64,000 nt of DNA from UBA668 sp043740085 (GTDB lineage: Bacteria; Actinomycetota; Acidimicrobiia; Acidimicrobiales; Ilumatobacteraceae), in NCBI GenBank assembly GCA_043740085.1, contig JAYUCY010000001.1, forward strand, positions 1-64,000. The letters are read 5' to 3'. The notes under the pieces are model-generated. The model had not been told where the DNA came from. It saw only the letters and a program-made list of their open reading frames with translations, and did not search any database. Both the position numbers and the translations under genes were made by a program. Position 1 is the stretch's first letter, and each line of letters begins with the position of its first letter. This document shows positions 18,387 through 26,359 of the stretch, in pieces.

Positions 18387-19118
18387 TCACTCGGCCAATG
18401 CAGCATCACCGAGGTAGCTCGCCTCGAGCACTGAACGGTCGGCCAACAGTTCGGCCGCCGTTCCCTCGAGGATGACCTCACCGTGGTTCAGGACGTAGCC
18501 ACGGTCCGCCACTTCGAGCGCCAGGTGGACGTGCTGCTCGACGATGAGCACGCCGCAACCGGTCTGGTCGGCGATGGCACGAACGATCGGGAGCAGGCGC
18601 TCGACGATGACCGGTGCGAGACCGAGGCTCATTTCGTCGACCAGGAGGCATTTCGGCTCCGACACCAACGCACGGGCTATGGCCAGCATCTGCTGTTCGC
18701 CACCCGAGAGCAGACCGGCCAGGCGGTGTCCCAGGCTCCTGAGGGCCGGTAGAAGATCCATCGCCCGATCGTGGGCCGCGCGCCGTGACGTTCGGTCGCC
18801 GGTGAGGCCGAGACGGATGTTCTCATCCACGGTGAGGTCGAAGAACAACGATCGGTCCTCGGCAACATGGGCTAGCCCTCGGCGCGCAACCATGTGCGGC
18901 TTGGTGCCATCGACACGCTCGCCGAGCACCTCGACCGTGCCCCTGATTGGCGTGAGGAGTCCCGACAGCGTGAGCAGCGTGGTGGTCTTGCCGGCACCAT
19001 TCGGGCCGAGTAAAGCGACCACTTCCCCCTGCCCCACGGTGAGGTTGAGGTTGCGAACGACAGGAATCCCGCCGTACCCGGCGTACAAGCCACTGACATC
19101 GACCAAGAGGTCACTCAT
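18387..19118 (-). CDS. livF: Branched-chain amino-acid-type ABC transporter ATP-binding protein LivF
   Basis: A 243-residue ABC ATPase. Walker A is GPNGAGKTT (about 37-45), the signature is LSGGEQQMLAIARAL (about 140-154) and Walker B is CLLVDEMSLGLAP (about 160-172). The short Q-loop region and LGLAPVIVERLL are typical of LivF. I chose the ATG at 19118 (MSDLLVDVSGLYAGYGG), which overlaps the livG stop by ATGA; the frame is open much further upstream, but that part is a shadow of livG. It is the last gene of the operon. Confidence 0.93.
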   Translation of the reverse strand: MSDLLVDVSGLYAGYGGIPVVRNLNLTVGQGEVVALLGPNGAGKTTTLLTLSGLLTPIRGTVEVLGERVDGTKPHMVARRGLAHVAEDRSLFFDLTVDENIRLGLTGDRTSRRAAHDRAMDLLPALRSLGHRLAGLLSGGEQQMLAIARALVSEPKCLLVDEMSLGLAPVIVERLLPIVRAIADQTGCGVLIVEQHVHLALEVADRGYVLNHGEVILEGTAAELLADRSVLEASYLGDAALAE

Positions 19119-19945
19119 CGACTCGTCTCCGTTGCGATCGCAGGTTTGATGGTGCGACCGGCGATGGAAGCGCCCTCCAAGGCCTGAGCCTCGCCGGCTG
19201 ATTCCCCGAGATATGCCCCGATGACCAAAGGGTTGGCCCGCACCTCGGCTGGTGTGCCGTGCGCGATGATCACGCCGAAATCGAGCACATAGATGTAATC
19301 GCACACGTTGAGGACCAGCCCCATGTCGTGGTCGATCAGGAACAGGCTGATGTCGTGGTCGAGGAAATTGCGAAGGTGTTGGCCGAGCAGTTGGCTCTCC
19401 GCAGTGTCGAGCCCGGCGGCCGGCTCGTCGAGCAGCACGAGCTTCGGCCTGGCAGCCAGCGCCCGCGCAACGCTGACCAGCTTGCGCTGACCGTGGCTGA
19501 GATCGCTCGGCATCGTGTTCGCCCTGGACCCGAGTTGCATCATGTCGAGTGCCCAGTCGACCTGATCTCGATACTGGCGCTCGTTGCGGCCAGGCATGAT
19601 GATGTCGGTGAGGAACGAGTGCCACTTCGGTCGTTCGGCCGCAGCCATCAAGTTGTCTCGGACAGTCAGGTCCTCGAACAATTCGAGCGACTGGAACGTC
19701 CGCGTAAGACCCATGCGCGCTCGGGCATCCGGGCTCTTTCCATCGAGCGACACGCCATCAAAGGTCACCTGCCCCTGGCTGATCGAGGTGAATCCGGTGA
19801 TCGCATCGATGAACGTCGTCTTCCCGGCGCCGTTCGGACCGATCAGGCCGACGAGCTTGCCAGCGTGACAGTCGAGGTCGATCGAGTTGTTGGCGTACAG
19901 ACCGCCGTAGCTGACGGTCAGGCCTCGGGCTTCGAGCAGTGCCAT
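19115..19945 (-). CDS. livG: Branched-chain amino-acid-type ABC transporter ATP-binding protein LivG
   Basis: A 276-residue ABC ATPase. Walker A is GPNGAGKTTFID (about 35-46), the signature is LSHGQRKLVSVARAL (about 145-159) and Walker B is LVLLDEPAAGLD (about 164-175). The long insertion after the Q-loop and the D-loop AAGLDTAES are LivG features. The C-terminal tail of about 25 residues has no match. It starts one base after the fused permease gene and overlaps livF. Confidence 0.94.
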   Translation of the reverse strand: MALLEARGLTVSYGGLYANNSIDLDCHAGKLVGLIGPNGAGKTTFIDAITGFTSISQGQVTFDGVSLDGKSPDARARMGLTRTFQSLELFEDLTVRDNLMAAAERPKWHSFLTDIIMPGRNERQYRDQVDWALDMMQLGSRANTMPSDLSHGQRKLVSVARALAARPKLVLLDEPAAGLDTAESQLLGQHLRNFLDHDISLFLIDHDMGLVLNVCDYIYVLDFGVIIAHGTPAEVRANPLVIGAYLGESAGEAQALEGASIAGRTIKPAIATETSR

Positions 19946-19946
19946 G

Positions 19947-22493
19947 TCAACGAACCTCTGCAGTCATCACGTCGGCAGCCGGTTCGGACTCGAACGGACT
20001 GTTGTCACGTGCGCGGCCATCAAGAACTTGCTTCACGAGCGAACGAACGAACAACGCCAGCATGGCACCGACGATGGGCATCCAGAGCTTCGAGTACGAA
20101 TCGACCCGAAGCGGCCAGACGACCCAGCCGGCGATGTATCCGATCAATGCCGTCAAACCGAAGTGCCTCGCCCACTCGCGCCACTGTGCACCGGCCTCGG
20201 CGAACGTCGGCGAGAGCTCGTCGAGCGATCGGGCGAGCACCATGGACAGTACGAGCAACCCAACGGCGCTGACGAAGATCCACAGGTACACGTTGTCGAT
20301 GAACTGTGCCTTGCGCAGCCAGACAGCGAAGCCGACGACGCCAGCGGCCAGCACCACTCGCGCCACCACCGCTTTCGGGCCGCGGTACGCCGAGCGGATC
20401 GTCTGGGCGCCGGGGATGGCGCCGACAATCCAGTTACCTGCGTGTCTGACCCCGTCGGCAAGGAACGGTGCAACCCCGCCGGGATTGACGATAGCGGTGA
20501 CGATGATGGCGAGACCGCCGAGCATGGTGATGTACTTGTCGATGTTGGTCCCCGCGAACATGTAGTTCGAGAACGTCGGGACCAACCCGCCGGCGCTGAG
20601 CAGCATGCCTGCGACGAGCGCGCCATTGATCGAGGTGATGCCCGCGAGGTAGGCAAACGCCAGCACTGCAAGTCCGAAGCCGTAGCTGAAGTTGGCCGAC
20701 GACACTTCGACCTGCTTGAAGCCGAGCATCACTCCACCGATGCCGGCCAGTGCAGAGCTGATTGCGAAGGCCAACAGCTTGGAGCGCGACACGTTGATCC
20801 CAGCGGCCGCGGCAGCTCGTTCGTTGGCCCGAACGGCGAGGAATCGACGACCGACGCCGGTGCGGCGGATATTGGCCACGACGATGGCACACAGTGCCAA
20901 CACGATCCCGCCGAAGATCACGAACGCCGGACTCTCGTTCTGGGCTCGCGCGCTGCGGGCCCCGATGTCGAGCCCGAAGAACGTCGGGGTCTTGATGTAG
21001 GCGGGTACCCCGGCGCGCAGTTGCGTGATGTAGTCGTTCTCGAAGTAGACGGCCTGGATCGCCACTGCTGCGGCGATAGTGACCACGGCCAGTTGCACGC
21101 CGCGAATGCGTACGGCCGGTAGGCCGACGAACACGCCGACAATGACGGCGGCGATCACCCCGATCGCCCCGGCGATGGGCCACGGCAGGCCCAATCCGGT
21201 GACCGGCACGAGGTTCGCGCCGCGCCCGATGCCGTCGGCCATCATTCGCGCTGTGAAGAACGCAGCGATGCCTGCAAAGGTCATCTGGGCCAGCGAGATC
21301 TGACCGGTGTAACCGGTGATCACCACGATCGAGAGCATGATGATCGAGAGCACGATCCCGTTCTGCAGCGAGTTCGCGAACCTTGTCCGTCCTCCCGAGT
21401 TCTCGAAGACGAAGGCGAGCAGCGTCATCAGCGTCAGCCACACGAACGCATGCTCGTAGATTCGTTTCGGTTGCGGAGCCAACGGGAGCCGGCGCTCGAC
21501 GACCGCACCGCGCGTCGGCAGCGACTTTCCGCGTAGGAACAACACGACGACGATGACGATGAGCGGGAGTGCGCTGCGCACCCCATTCTGCAACCAGCCG
21601 AGCAGCGGGCCGGTGAACCAGTCGATGCGCTTGACGTCGAGCAACGTCTGGACTGCACCGAGGATCAGACCACCCGCCACCGCGATGGGCACAGATCGAA
21701 GCCCGCCGATGAGCGCAGCCGCCAAAGCGGGAACGACTAGGGCGGTGAGACCGACAGGGGTGAGCGTGCCTTGGATCGGACCGACGATGATGACGGCGAG
21801 CGTTGCGGTGACCGACGCGATCACCCAGTTCACCGCCGCCAGCGTCTGGGGCGAGTAGCCGAGCAGGACGGCGCCCTTTTCATTGCCGGCTGCCGCTCGG
21901 GTGGCGAGACCGAAGCGGGTGAATCGATACCCGGCCCAAATCAGGCCACCAAGCAGCAGTGCGAAGGCAACGACGTAGATCGTGTTGCGCGGAAAGATCT
22001 TGCCGAGCCCGAGGAAGTTGCGGACAGGACCGCTCGGTACGACGCTGTTGGGTTGCGGGAACGAGGTGCCGAAGTTGAGGAGCGCGACACCCTGGAGGTA
22101 GAGGGCCAAGCCGAGCGAAGCGATGACCTTGCCCAGCGGCGCTGCGTTGCGCAGCGGCCGGAAGACCAGGAAGTGTGCCGCGAGCCCGAGGACCGCAGCC
22201 ATCGCCAATGCCAAGGCAAGTGATGGGATCATCGGCCACCTGCCATCCGCAGAGAGCGTGATGCGCACCGGAAGGTTCAGGGAGTTCGTGGGGAGGAAGT
22301 CGACCCACGGGAGGAAGAGTTGACCGCGGTTCCACGCCGTGTCGAACGTGAAGATGCCGTACATCGCAAGTGCCCCGTGGGCGAAGTTGATGACGCCCGA
22401 GCCCTTGTAGGAGATGACAAGACCGGCACCGAGCGTGGCATACAACGCGCCGATGCCGAGCCCGATCAACAGGTTGAAGATGATGTCATTCAC
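19947..22493 (-). CDS. Fused LivH-LivM permease of the ABC importer
   Basis: An 848-residue integral membrane protein. Residues 1-300 are a LivH-type permease (LLIGLGIGALYATLGAGLVI, then GVINFAHGALAMYG). Residues about 340-700 are a LivM-type permease (TGYTGQISLAQMTFAGIAAF, then SKLLAFAISSALAGIGGVML). A further stretch of about 150 residues with several hydrophobic segments follows and has no counterpart in LivM. I chose the GTG at 22493 (VNDIIFNLLIG) because GAGGGA lies upstream and the LivH domain begins there. Separate livH and livM genes are the usual case, so the fusion is notable. Confidence 0.88.
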   Translation of the reverse strand: MNDIIFNLLIGLGIGALYATLGAGLVISYKGSGVINFAHGALAMYGIFTFDTAWNRGQLFLPWVDFLPTNSLNLPVRITLSADGRWPMIPSLALALAMAAVLGLAAHFLVFRPLRNAAPLGKVIASLGLALYLQGVALLNFGTSFPQPNSVVPSGPVRNFLGLGKIFPRNTIYVVAFALLLGGLIWAGYRFTRFGLATRAAAGNEKGAVLLGYSPQTLAAVNWVIASVTATLAVIIVGPIQGTLTPVGLTALVVPALAAALIGGLRSVPIAVAGGLILGAVQTLLDVKRIDWFTGPLLGWLQNGVRSALPLIVIVVVLFLRGKSLPTRGAVVERRLPLAPQPKRIYEHAFVWLTLMTLLAFVFENSGGRTRFANSLQNGIVLSIIMLSIVVITGYTGQISLAQMTFAGIAAFFTARMMADGIGRGANLVPVTGLGLPWPIAGAIGVIAAVIVGVFVGLPAVRIRGVQLAVVTIAAAVAIQAVYFENDYITQLRAGVPAYIKTPTFFGLDIGARSARAQNESPAFVIFGGIVLALCAIVVANIRRTGVGRRFLAVRANERAAAAAGINVSRSKLLAFAISSALAGIGGVMLGFKQVEVSSANFSYGFGLAVLAFAYLAGITSINGALVAGMLLSAGGLVPTFSNYMFAGTNIDKYITMLGGLAIIVTAIVNPGGVAPFLADGVRHAGNWIVGAIPGAQTIRSAYRGPKAVVARVVLAAGVVGFAVWLRKAQFIDNVYLWIFVSAVGLLVLSMVLARSLDELSPTFAEAGAQWREWARHFGLTALIGYIAGWVVWPLRVDSYSKLWMPIVGAMLALFVRSLVKQVLDGRARDNSPFESEPAADVMTAEVR

Positions 22494-22553
22494 GCAATGT
22501 CCCTCGCGGTCGCGTCCGTAAAGATGAGTGAGCTGCTCAGAGTCAGCCAGTAG

Positions 22554-22635
22554 CGCATCGGGGCGCATCTTTCGATGCGCCCCGATGCGTGGTAACACGT
22601 CATGTCCCCGCAGCGAGGCTGCGGGGACATGACGT
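22554..22635 (-). terminator. Two tandem perfect hairpins between livK-like and permease genes
   Basis: The first hairpin pairs 22554-22569 with 22574-22589 (16 bp, loop TTTC). The second pairs 22597-22614 with 22618-22635 (18 bp, 3-nt loop). Both are free of mismatches. They lie 15 bp after the stop of the binding-protein gene and 61 bp before the permease start. No T-run follows. They may stop most transcripts or protect the upstream mRNA from 3' decay, giving more binding protein than permease. Confidence 0.7.
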
Positions 22636-22649
22636 TGTAATACTCCTAC

Positions 22650-24110
22650 TCAGCCTTTCGGACCTGGACGCAGCGCGGTGCCAGCGACGAGGTCGAGACC
22701 GGACAGACGGTCGACGACGGTGACGAGTTTCTCGCCGTCCCACTGGGAGATCGCGACCGACGAGCCACACACCGAGATGTACGGCGTGGGCGCGCCCTTG
22801 CAGTTGAGCGGCGAGTTGCCGAAGGAAGGCTGGGTACCATCGGTTGCTGCGTACCCCGCAGCGATCGACGCACCAGTGACATCACTCTTGACCGTCTGAG
22901 CGATCTCCCAAATTGACATGATGGCGCTGAAGCCCTGAGCCGCGAAGCCCTTGAACAGGTCATCCTTGCTCAGGCCGTACTGCACACCCTTGGTCTGATA
23001 TGTCGTGGCGTCGGCGAGCTGCTGACCTTTGAGGCCGTCGAGCGGCGCCAATATGCCGTTCTCGGTGCCTTGAAAGTAGATGCCCTTGGCCAGATCTCCG
23101 GCCTTCTTCATCGCGGCGAAGTCAATACAGGCGCCGGTCAACACGAGCGGTGTCTTCTGCGGGGTCCAGCCCAGCCGACCCATCGCATCGACGAGGTTCC
23201 AGCAGTCCGCACCCTGGGCGGAGAAGACGATCACGTCGGGGTTGGAATCGAGGACCTGCGTTGCCTGCGCCGTCAGGTCCGGCGTGGCCGGCGCGATTGG
23301 CACACCGATGTACGTCAGGTTGGGCTTGGAACCCGCGCGCTTGGAGTCGCCCGGTTCGGAACCGTTCAACACGTCGAGTGGCTTCGCCTCGAGGTCGTTG
23401 TAGCAGACCACGCCAGGCGGGGTATCAGCCCACGGCACGGCGACCTTCTCCACGTCGATGCCTTCGATCTTCTCGATCTGGTTCGTCGCGAACTCGATCA
23501 CTCCGGTGTGCGCACCAAGACAACCGCCACCCGCGCCGATGGCGAAGGTGCCCGGGCTGGTGAAGTCTGCAATCGTGATCGGCGTCACGGTGAGGACCGG
23601 GATGTTCGAGCCCTTGTAGATCGAGAATTGGTTCCCGAAGAAGTTGATCGTGGAGATCGCCAGATCGACCCCGTCGGCCGACAGCTCATTGGCGCAGCGC
23701 TGCGAGTCGTCGGGCGAGACGATCGATTTGCAGAGCACGATGTCGATCGGGCGGCCACCGAGACCGCCGAGTTCGGCGTTGACGTAGTCGGCCGCAGCCT
23801 GCATCGAGAGCGAGAACTCCGGGAACGAACCGTTCGGATCGCCCTCGAGGTTCTGCACGCCGATCTTGATCGGCTCACCGGTAGCTTTACCCGCAGCCGT
23901 GGTGTCCGCCGGTGCAGCCGTGGTGTCGGCCGCTGCTGGGGCAGCCGTGGTGTCCGCCGCTGCCGGGGCAGCCGTGGTGTCCGCCGCCGCCGGCGCAGCC
24001 GCCGTGGAGTTGGTCTTCCCACTATCGCTACTGCATGCAGCAGCAATGAGCGCGAAACTGCACAGCACAGCGCCCAAGCACCGTGATCGCATTCTGGATC
24101 GAGAATTCAT
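22650..24110 (-). CDS. Liv-type substrate-binding lipoprotein
   Basis: A 486-residue periplasmic-binding-protein-like lipoprotein of the LivJ/LivK class. The signal peptide ends in the lipobox IAAAC, with Cys near residue 26. A linker with three copies of the nine-residue unit AAADTTAAP follows. The ligand-binding fold begins at about residue 72 (PIKIGVQNLEG). The ATG at 24110 has GGGGGAAG upstream; a second ATG six codons later is possible. It heads the liv operon. The ligand could be branched-chain amino acids, amides, urea or small aromatic acids. Confidence 0.88.
   Translation of the reverse strand: MNSRSRMRSRCLGAVLCSFALIAAACSSDSGKTNSTAAAPAAADTTAAPAAADTTAAPAAADTTAAPADTTAAGKATGEPIKIGVQNLEGDPNGSFPEFSLSMQAAADYVNAELGGLGGRPIDIVLCKSIVSPDDSQRCANELSADGVDLAISTINFFGNQFSIYKGSNIPVLTVTPITIADFTSPGTFAIGAGGGCLGAHTGVIEFATNQIEKIEGIDVEKVAVPWADTPPGVVCYNDLEAKPLDVLNGSEPGDSKRAGSKPNLTYIGVPIAPATPDLTAQATQVLDSNPDVIVFSAQGADCWNLVDAMGRLGWTPQKTPLVLTGACIDFAAMKKAGDLAKGIYFQGTENGILAPLDGLKGQQLADATTYQTKGVQYGLSKDDLFKGFAAQGFSAIMSIWEIAQTVKSDVTGASIAAGYAATDGTQPSFGNSPLNCKGAPTPYISVCGSSVAISQWDGEKLVTVVDRLSGLDLVAGTALRPGPKG
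23893..24000. repeat. 27-bp tandem repeat in the binding-protein linker
   Basis: The block GCAGCCGTGGTGTC recurs at 23893, 23914, 23941 and 23968, with steps of 21, 27 and 27 bp. It encodes the Ala/Thr/Asp-rich linker after the lipid-modified cysteine. Copy number may vary between strains. Confidence 0.75.
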
Positions 24111-24197
24111 TGGAACAACTTCCCCCCATGTTTTGTGATGCACCGGCCCATGCCACAAGTGGGCCGGCGGGTCACAGGAGTGACCCATGTCACAAAT

Positions 24198-24219
24198 ACT
24201 AACTGATTGATTGGTTAGT
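24198..24219. promoter_or_regulatory. Palindrome upstream of the liv operon
   Basis: ACTAAC (24198-24203) and GTTAGT (24214-24219) flank the core TGATTGATTG. The site is 88 bp before the binding-protein start, in an A/T-rich stretch unlike its surroundings. Size and place fit a TetR- or GntR-type operator. The regulator is not identified. Confidence 0.45.
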
Positions 24220-24359
24220 TGGCAATCCGGAAGTCAGAACGAAGCGTTCAGCGGCCGCAGGCCACGAAAAGGGTCTAGCCCGTGATCCACACCGGCGCAT
24301 CGAATGCGAGGAACGACGCGATGGCTCCGAGGTCGGTCGGCGGACTCATCAGCGTTCCC

Positions 24360-25274
24360 TCACCCTCGCGGGGTGTAGTGGATGCCGGGGATACCGGCTT
24401 TCATCGCCTCGTACCAGTCGGGGCGAGGCTGGATCCCCTCGTATCCCTTGCCGATGCGGGGCCGAGTCTCGGCATTCCACTCCTGATGGATCGGCGGGAT
24501 CTGGTAGTAGCCGTTCGCGGCGTTGGTGCCACCGTCGACGTTGAGATCGTGACCCGTGATATAGCTCGCGGCATCTGACGCGAGAAACAGGACCGGGTCG
24601 ACGATCTCACCGAGCTCGCCGATCCGGCGCATCGGCGTGCGCGAGGCGATCCACTTGTCCATGCCCATTCCTTCGAGTGCAGGGCGAACCATCTCGGTCA
24701 CGATGAACCCGGGCGAAACCGAGTTGACGCGGACACCGCGATCTGCCCATTCGCACCCGAGCTGCATCGTCACGTTCCGCAGCGCACCCTTGGCGGCGGT
24801 GTACGCGATGATGTTCAACTCGTTGGCGCCGTGGCCCATGATCGAGCAGATGTTGACGATGGACCCTCCGCCGGATTCGAGCATGTGCTTGCCGACATCG
24901 CGCATGTACATGAACGCACCGTTGAGGTCGATCGACATGATCCAGTTCCACGTGTCCATGTCGAACTGCTCTGGCGCCACGCCGCGCATGTCGCTCACGC
25001 CGGCGTTGTTGATCAGCACATCGATCTTGCCGTGCGCTTCGACACCTGCCGCGACGACCCGCGCGACATCGTCCTCGATCGAGACGTCACCGGGCACCAC
25101 GGTCACCGTGCTGCCCTTCGAACGACAAACTTCCGCGACACCTTCGAGCAGATCGTGGGACCGGGCGGTCAGCACGAGATCCGCGCCGGCCTGTGCAAAC
25201 CCATGGGCGAAGCCCTCGCCGAGGCCCATCGATGCTCCGGTGATGAGCACCGTCTTGCCAGTGAAGTCGAACAT
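24360..25274 (-). CDS. Short-chain dehydrogenase/reductase
   Basis: A 304-residue SDR. The NAD(P) motif is TGASMGLG (about 12-19), NNAG lies near 92, and the catalytic S-Y-K set is in ICSIMGHG and IAYTAAKGA (Y about 162, K about 166). The C-terminal extension of about 40 residues (PPIHQEWNAETRPRIGKGYE) is longer than in classical SDRs. I chose the ATG at 25274. Its place near P450, SnoaL and a second SDR suggests a role in oxidation of an imported alicyclic, aromatic or steroid-like compound, which is inference. Confidence 0.87.
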   Translation of the reverse strand: MFDFTGKTVLITGASMGLGEGFAHGFAQAGADLVLTARSHDLLEGVAEVCRSKGSTVTVVPGDVSIEDDVARVVAAGVEAHGKIDVLINNAGVSDMRGVAPEQFDMDTWNWIMSIDLNGAFMYMRDVGKHMLESGGGSIVNICSIMGHGANELNIIAYTAAKGALRNVTMQLGCEWADRGVRVNSVSPGFIVTEMVRPALEGMGMDKWIASRTPMRRIGELGEIVDPVLFLASDAASYITGHDLNVDGGTNAANGYYQIPPIHQEWNAETRPRIGKGYEGIQPRPDWYEAMKAGIPGIHYTPRG

Positions 25275-25276
25275 CG

Positions 25277-25435
25277 TTACCCCCAAGGTTTGATGTGTCC
25301 GTGAGGGGCCATGTCTATCGAACCGGAGCCTGCCATCACCAGTTCGAGCTGACGAGCACCTGTGCCTGATCGGTGGTTCCACTCACCAGCTCTGAACCCC
25401 ACGGTCGTCTTGCCGGTGATCAGCGCTGCGTACAT
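25277..25435 (-). CDS. Small open reading frame just upstream of the SDR gene
   Basis: A 52-residue frame starting MYAALITGKTTVGFRAGEWN, with a good GGAGGAG site upstream and a stop three bases before the SDR start. The first residues resemble the start of zinc-type alcohol dehydrogenases, but no further match follows, so it may be a remnant of such a gene or a translated leader that couples to the SDR. Nothing else is visible in 25436-25654. Confidence 0.35.
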   Translation of the reverse strand: MYAALITGKTTVGFRAGEWNHRSGTGARQLELVMAGSGSIDMAPHGHIKPWG

Positions 25436-25654
25436 GCCATCTTCTCCTCCAGTTCGCCTGCATGGCTCGGCACGTTGTCATACTGGCGAGCATCGCCCCC
25501 ACCCCGACGAAGCAGCCAGGAACACCACCATGAGCCTCATCGCTGTTGGGGCCGCGATCACGGTCAGCGATCCGACCGCACCCCGACCGCGGCCTTCGAT
25601 CGACCCGGTTCGCACGACTCCAGTCGACGTGCGGAACAGGCACGTGCGAGCGAC

Positions 25655-26359
25655 ATGACCGCTGCGAACCCAGGTATCCGAGCGGTCGTGTTCGACTTCG
25701 GCGGGGTGCTGATCACATCCATCGCCAACCAGATCGGCAAGATCGCATCGACACACGGCGTCGAGCCGCGGCTGATGCACGAAGTGCTCCTCGGCCCGAG
25801 GAGCAGCAGCCCGGCGCATCCGTGGCATCGCGCCGAACGAGGCGAGATCGCTGTCGCCGACATCCAGCTGCTCCTCCAACCCTGGGCGACCGAGGTCGGC
25901 TTCGACCTCCACGGCGACGAGATCGACCGGCTCCTGGCACCAGGCGAGTACACGGTGGTCGACGAGATGGTCGACCGGGTGCGTTCGCTGCGCGCGGCCG
26001 GATTCCTCACCGGTCTGCTCACCAACACCTTCGCCGAGTTCCGGCCGACGATGCAGCGCGACGTCGACTTCGAGCTGTTCGACGTGGTTGTCGAATCGTT
26101 CGCTGTCGGCGCCCGCAAACCTGAGCTCGCGATCTACGAGGCAACAGCGACGACGCTCGGCGTGCCTCACCACTCGATCCTGTACCTCGACGACTTCGAC
26201 CAGAACCTCGTCCCGCCACGTCAGCTCGGTTGGACCACCATCCACGTGGTCGATCCGCTCCAGGCGATCGGTCGACTCGACATCGTGCTCGGTCTGCCAT
26301 TCAATGAGTCGGCTCACTCATCGCGTGATCAATTCCCCTCGGCGATCAGGCCGCAGTGA
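25655..26359 (+). CDS. HAD-superfamily hydrolase
   Basis: A 234-residue HAD-like protein. Motif I is VVFDFGGVL (about 11-19), motif II is LLTNT (about 119-123), the Lys is in VGARKPELAIYE (about 152-163) and motif IV is ILYLDDFDQN (about 175-184). Motif I has Gly where many phosphatases have the second Asp (DFGG), as in the acyl-CoA-dehydrogenase-associated and epoxide-hydrolase N-domain subgroup. Its 3' end overlaps that of the convergent P450 gene by 14 bp. Substrate unknown. Confidence 0.82.
   Translation: MTAANPGIRAVVFDFGGVLITSIANQIGKIASTHGVEPRLMHEVLLGPRSSSPAHPWHRAERGEIAVADIQLLLQPWATEVGFDLHGDEIDRLLAPGEYTVVDEMVDRVRSLRAAGFLTGLLTNTFAEFRPTMQRDVDFELFDVVVESFAVGARKPELAIYEATATTLGVPHHSILYLDDFDQNLVPPRQLGWTTIHVVDPLQAIGRLDIVLGLPFNESAHSSRDQFPSAIRPQ

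Noticed and set aside
19119..19625. Upstream extension of the livF frame into livG
   Set aside because: The extended residues are Arg- and His-rich shadow sequence of livG in another frame; the ABC domain begins at the ATG at 19118.
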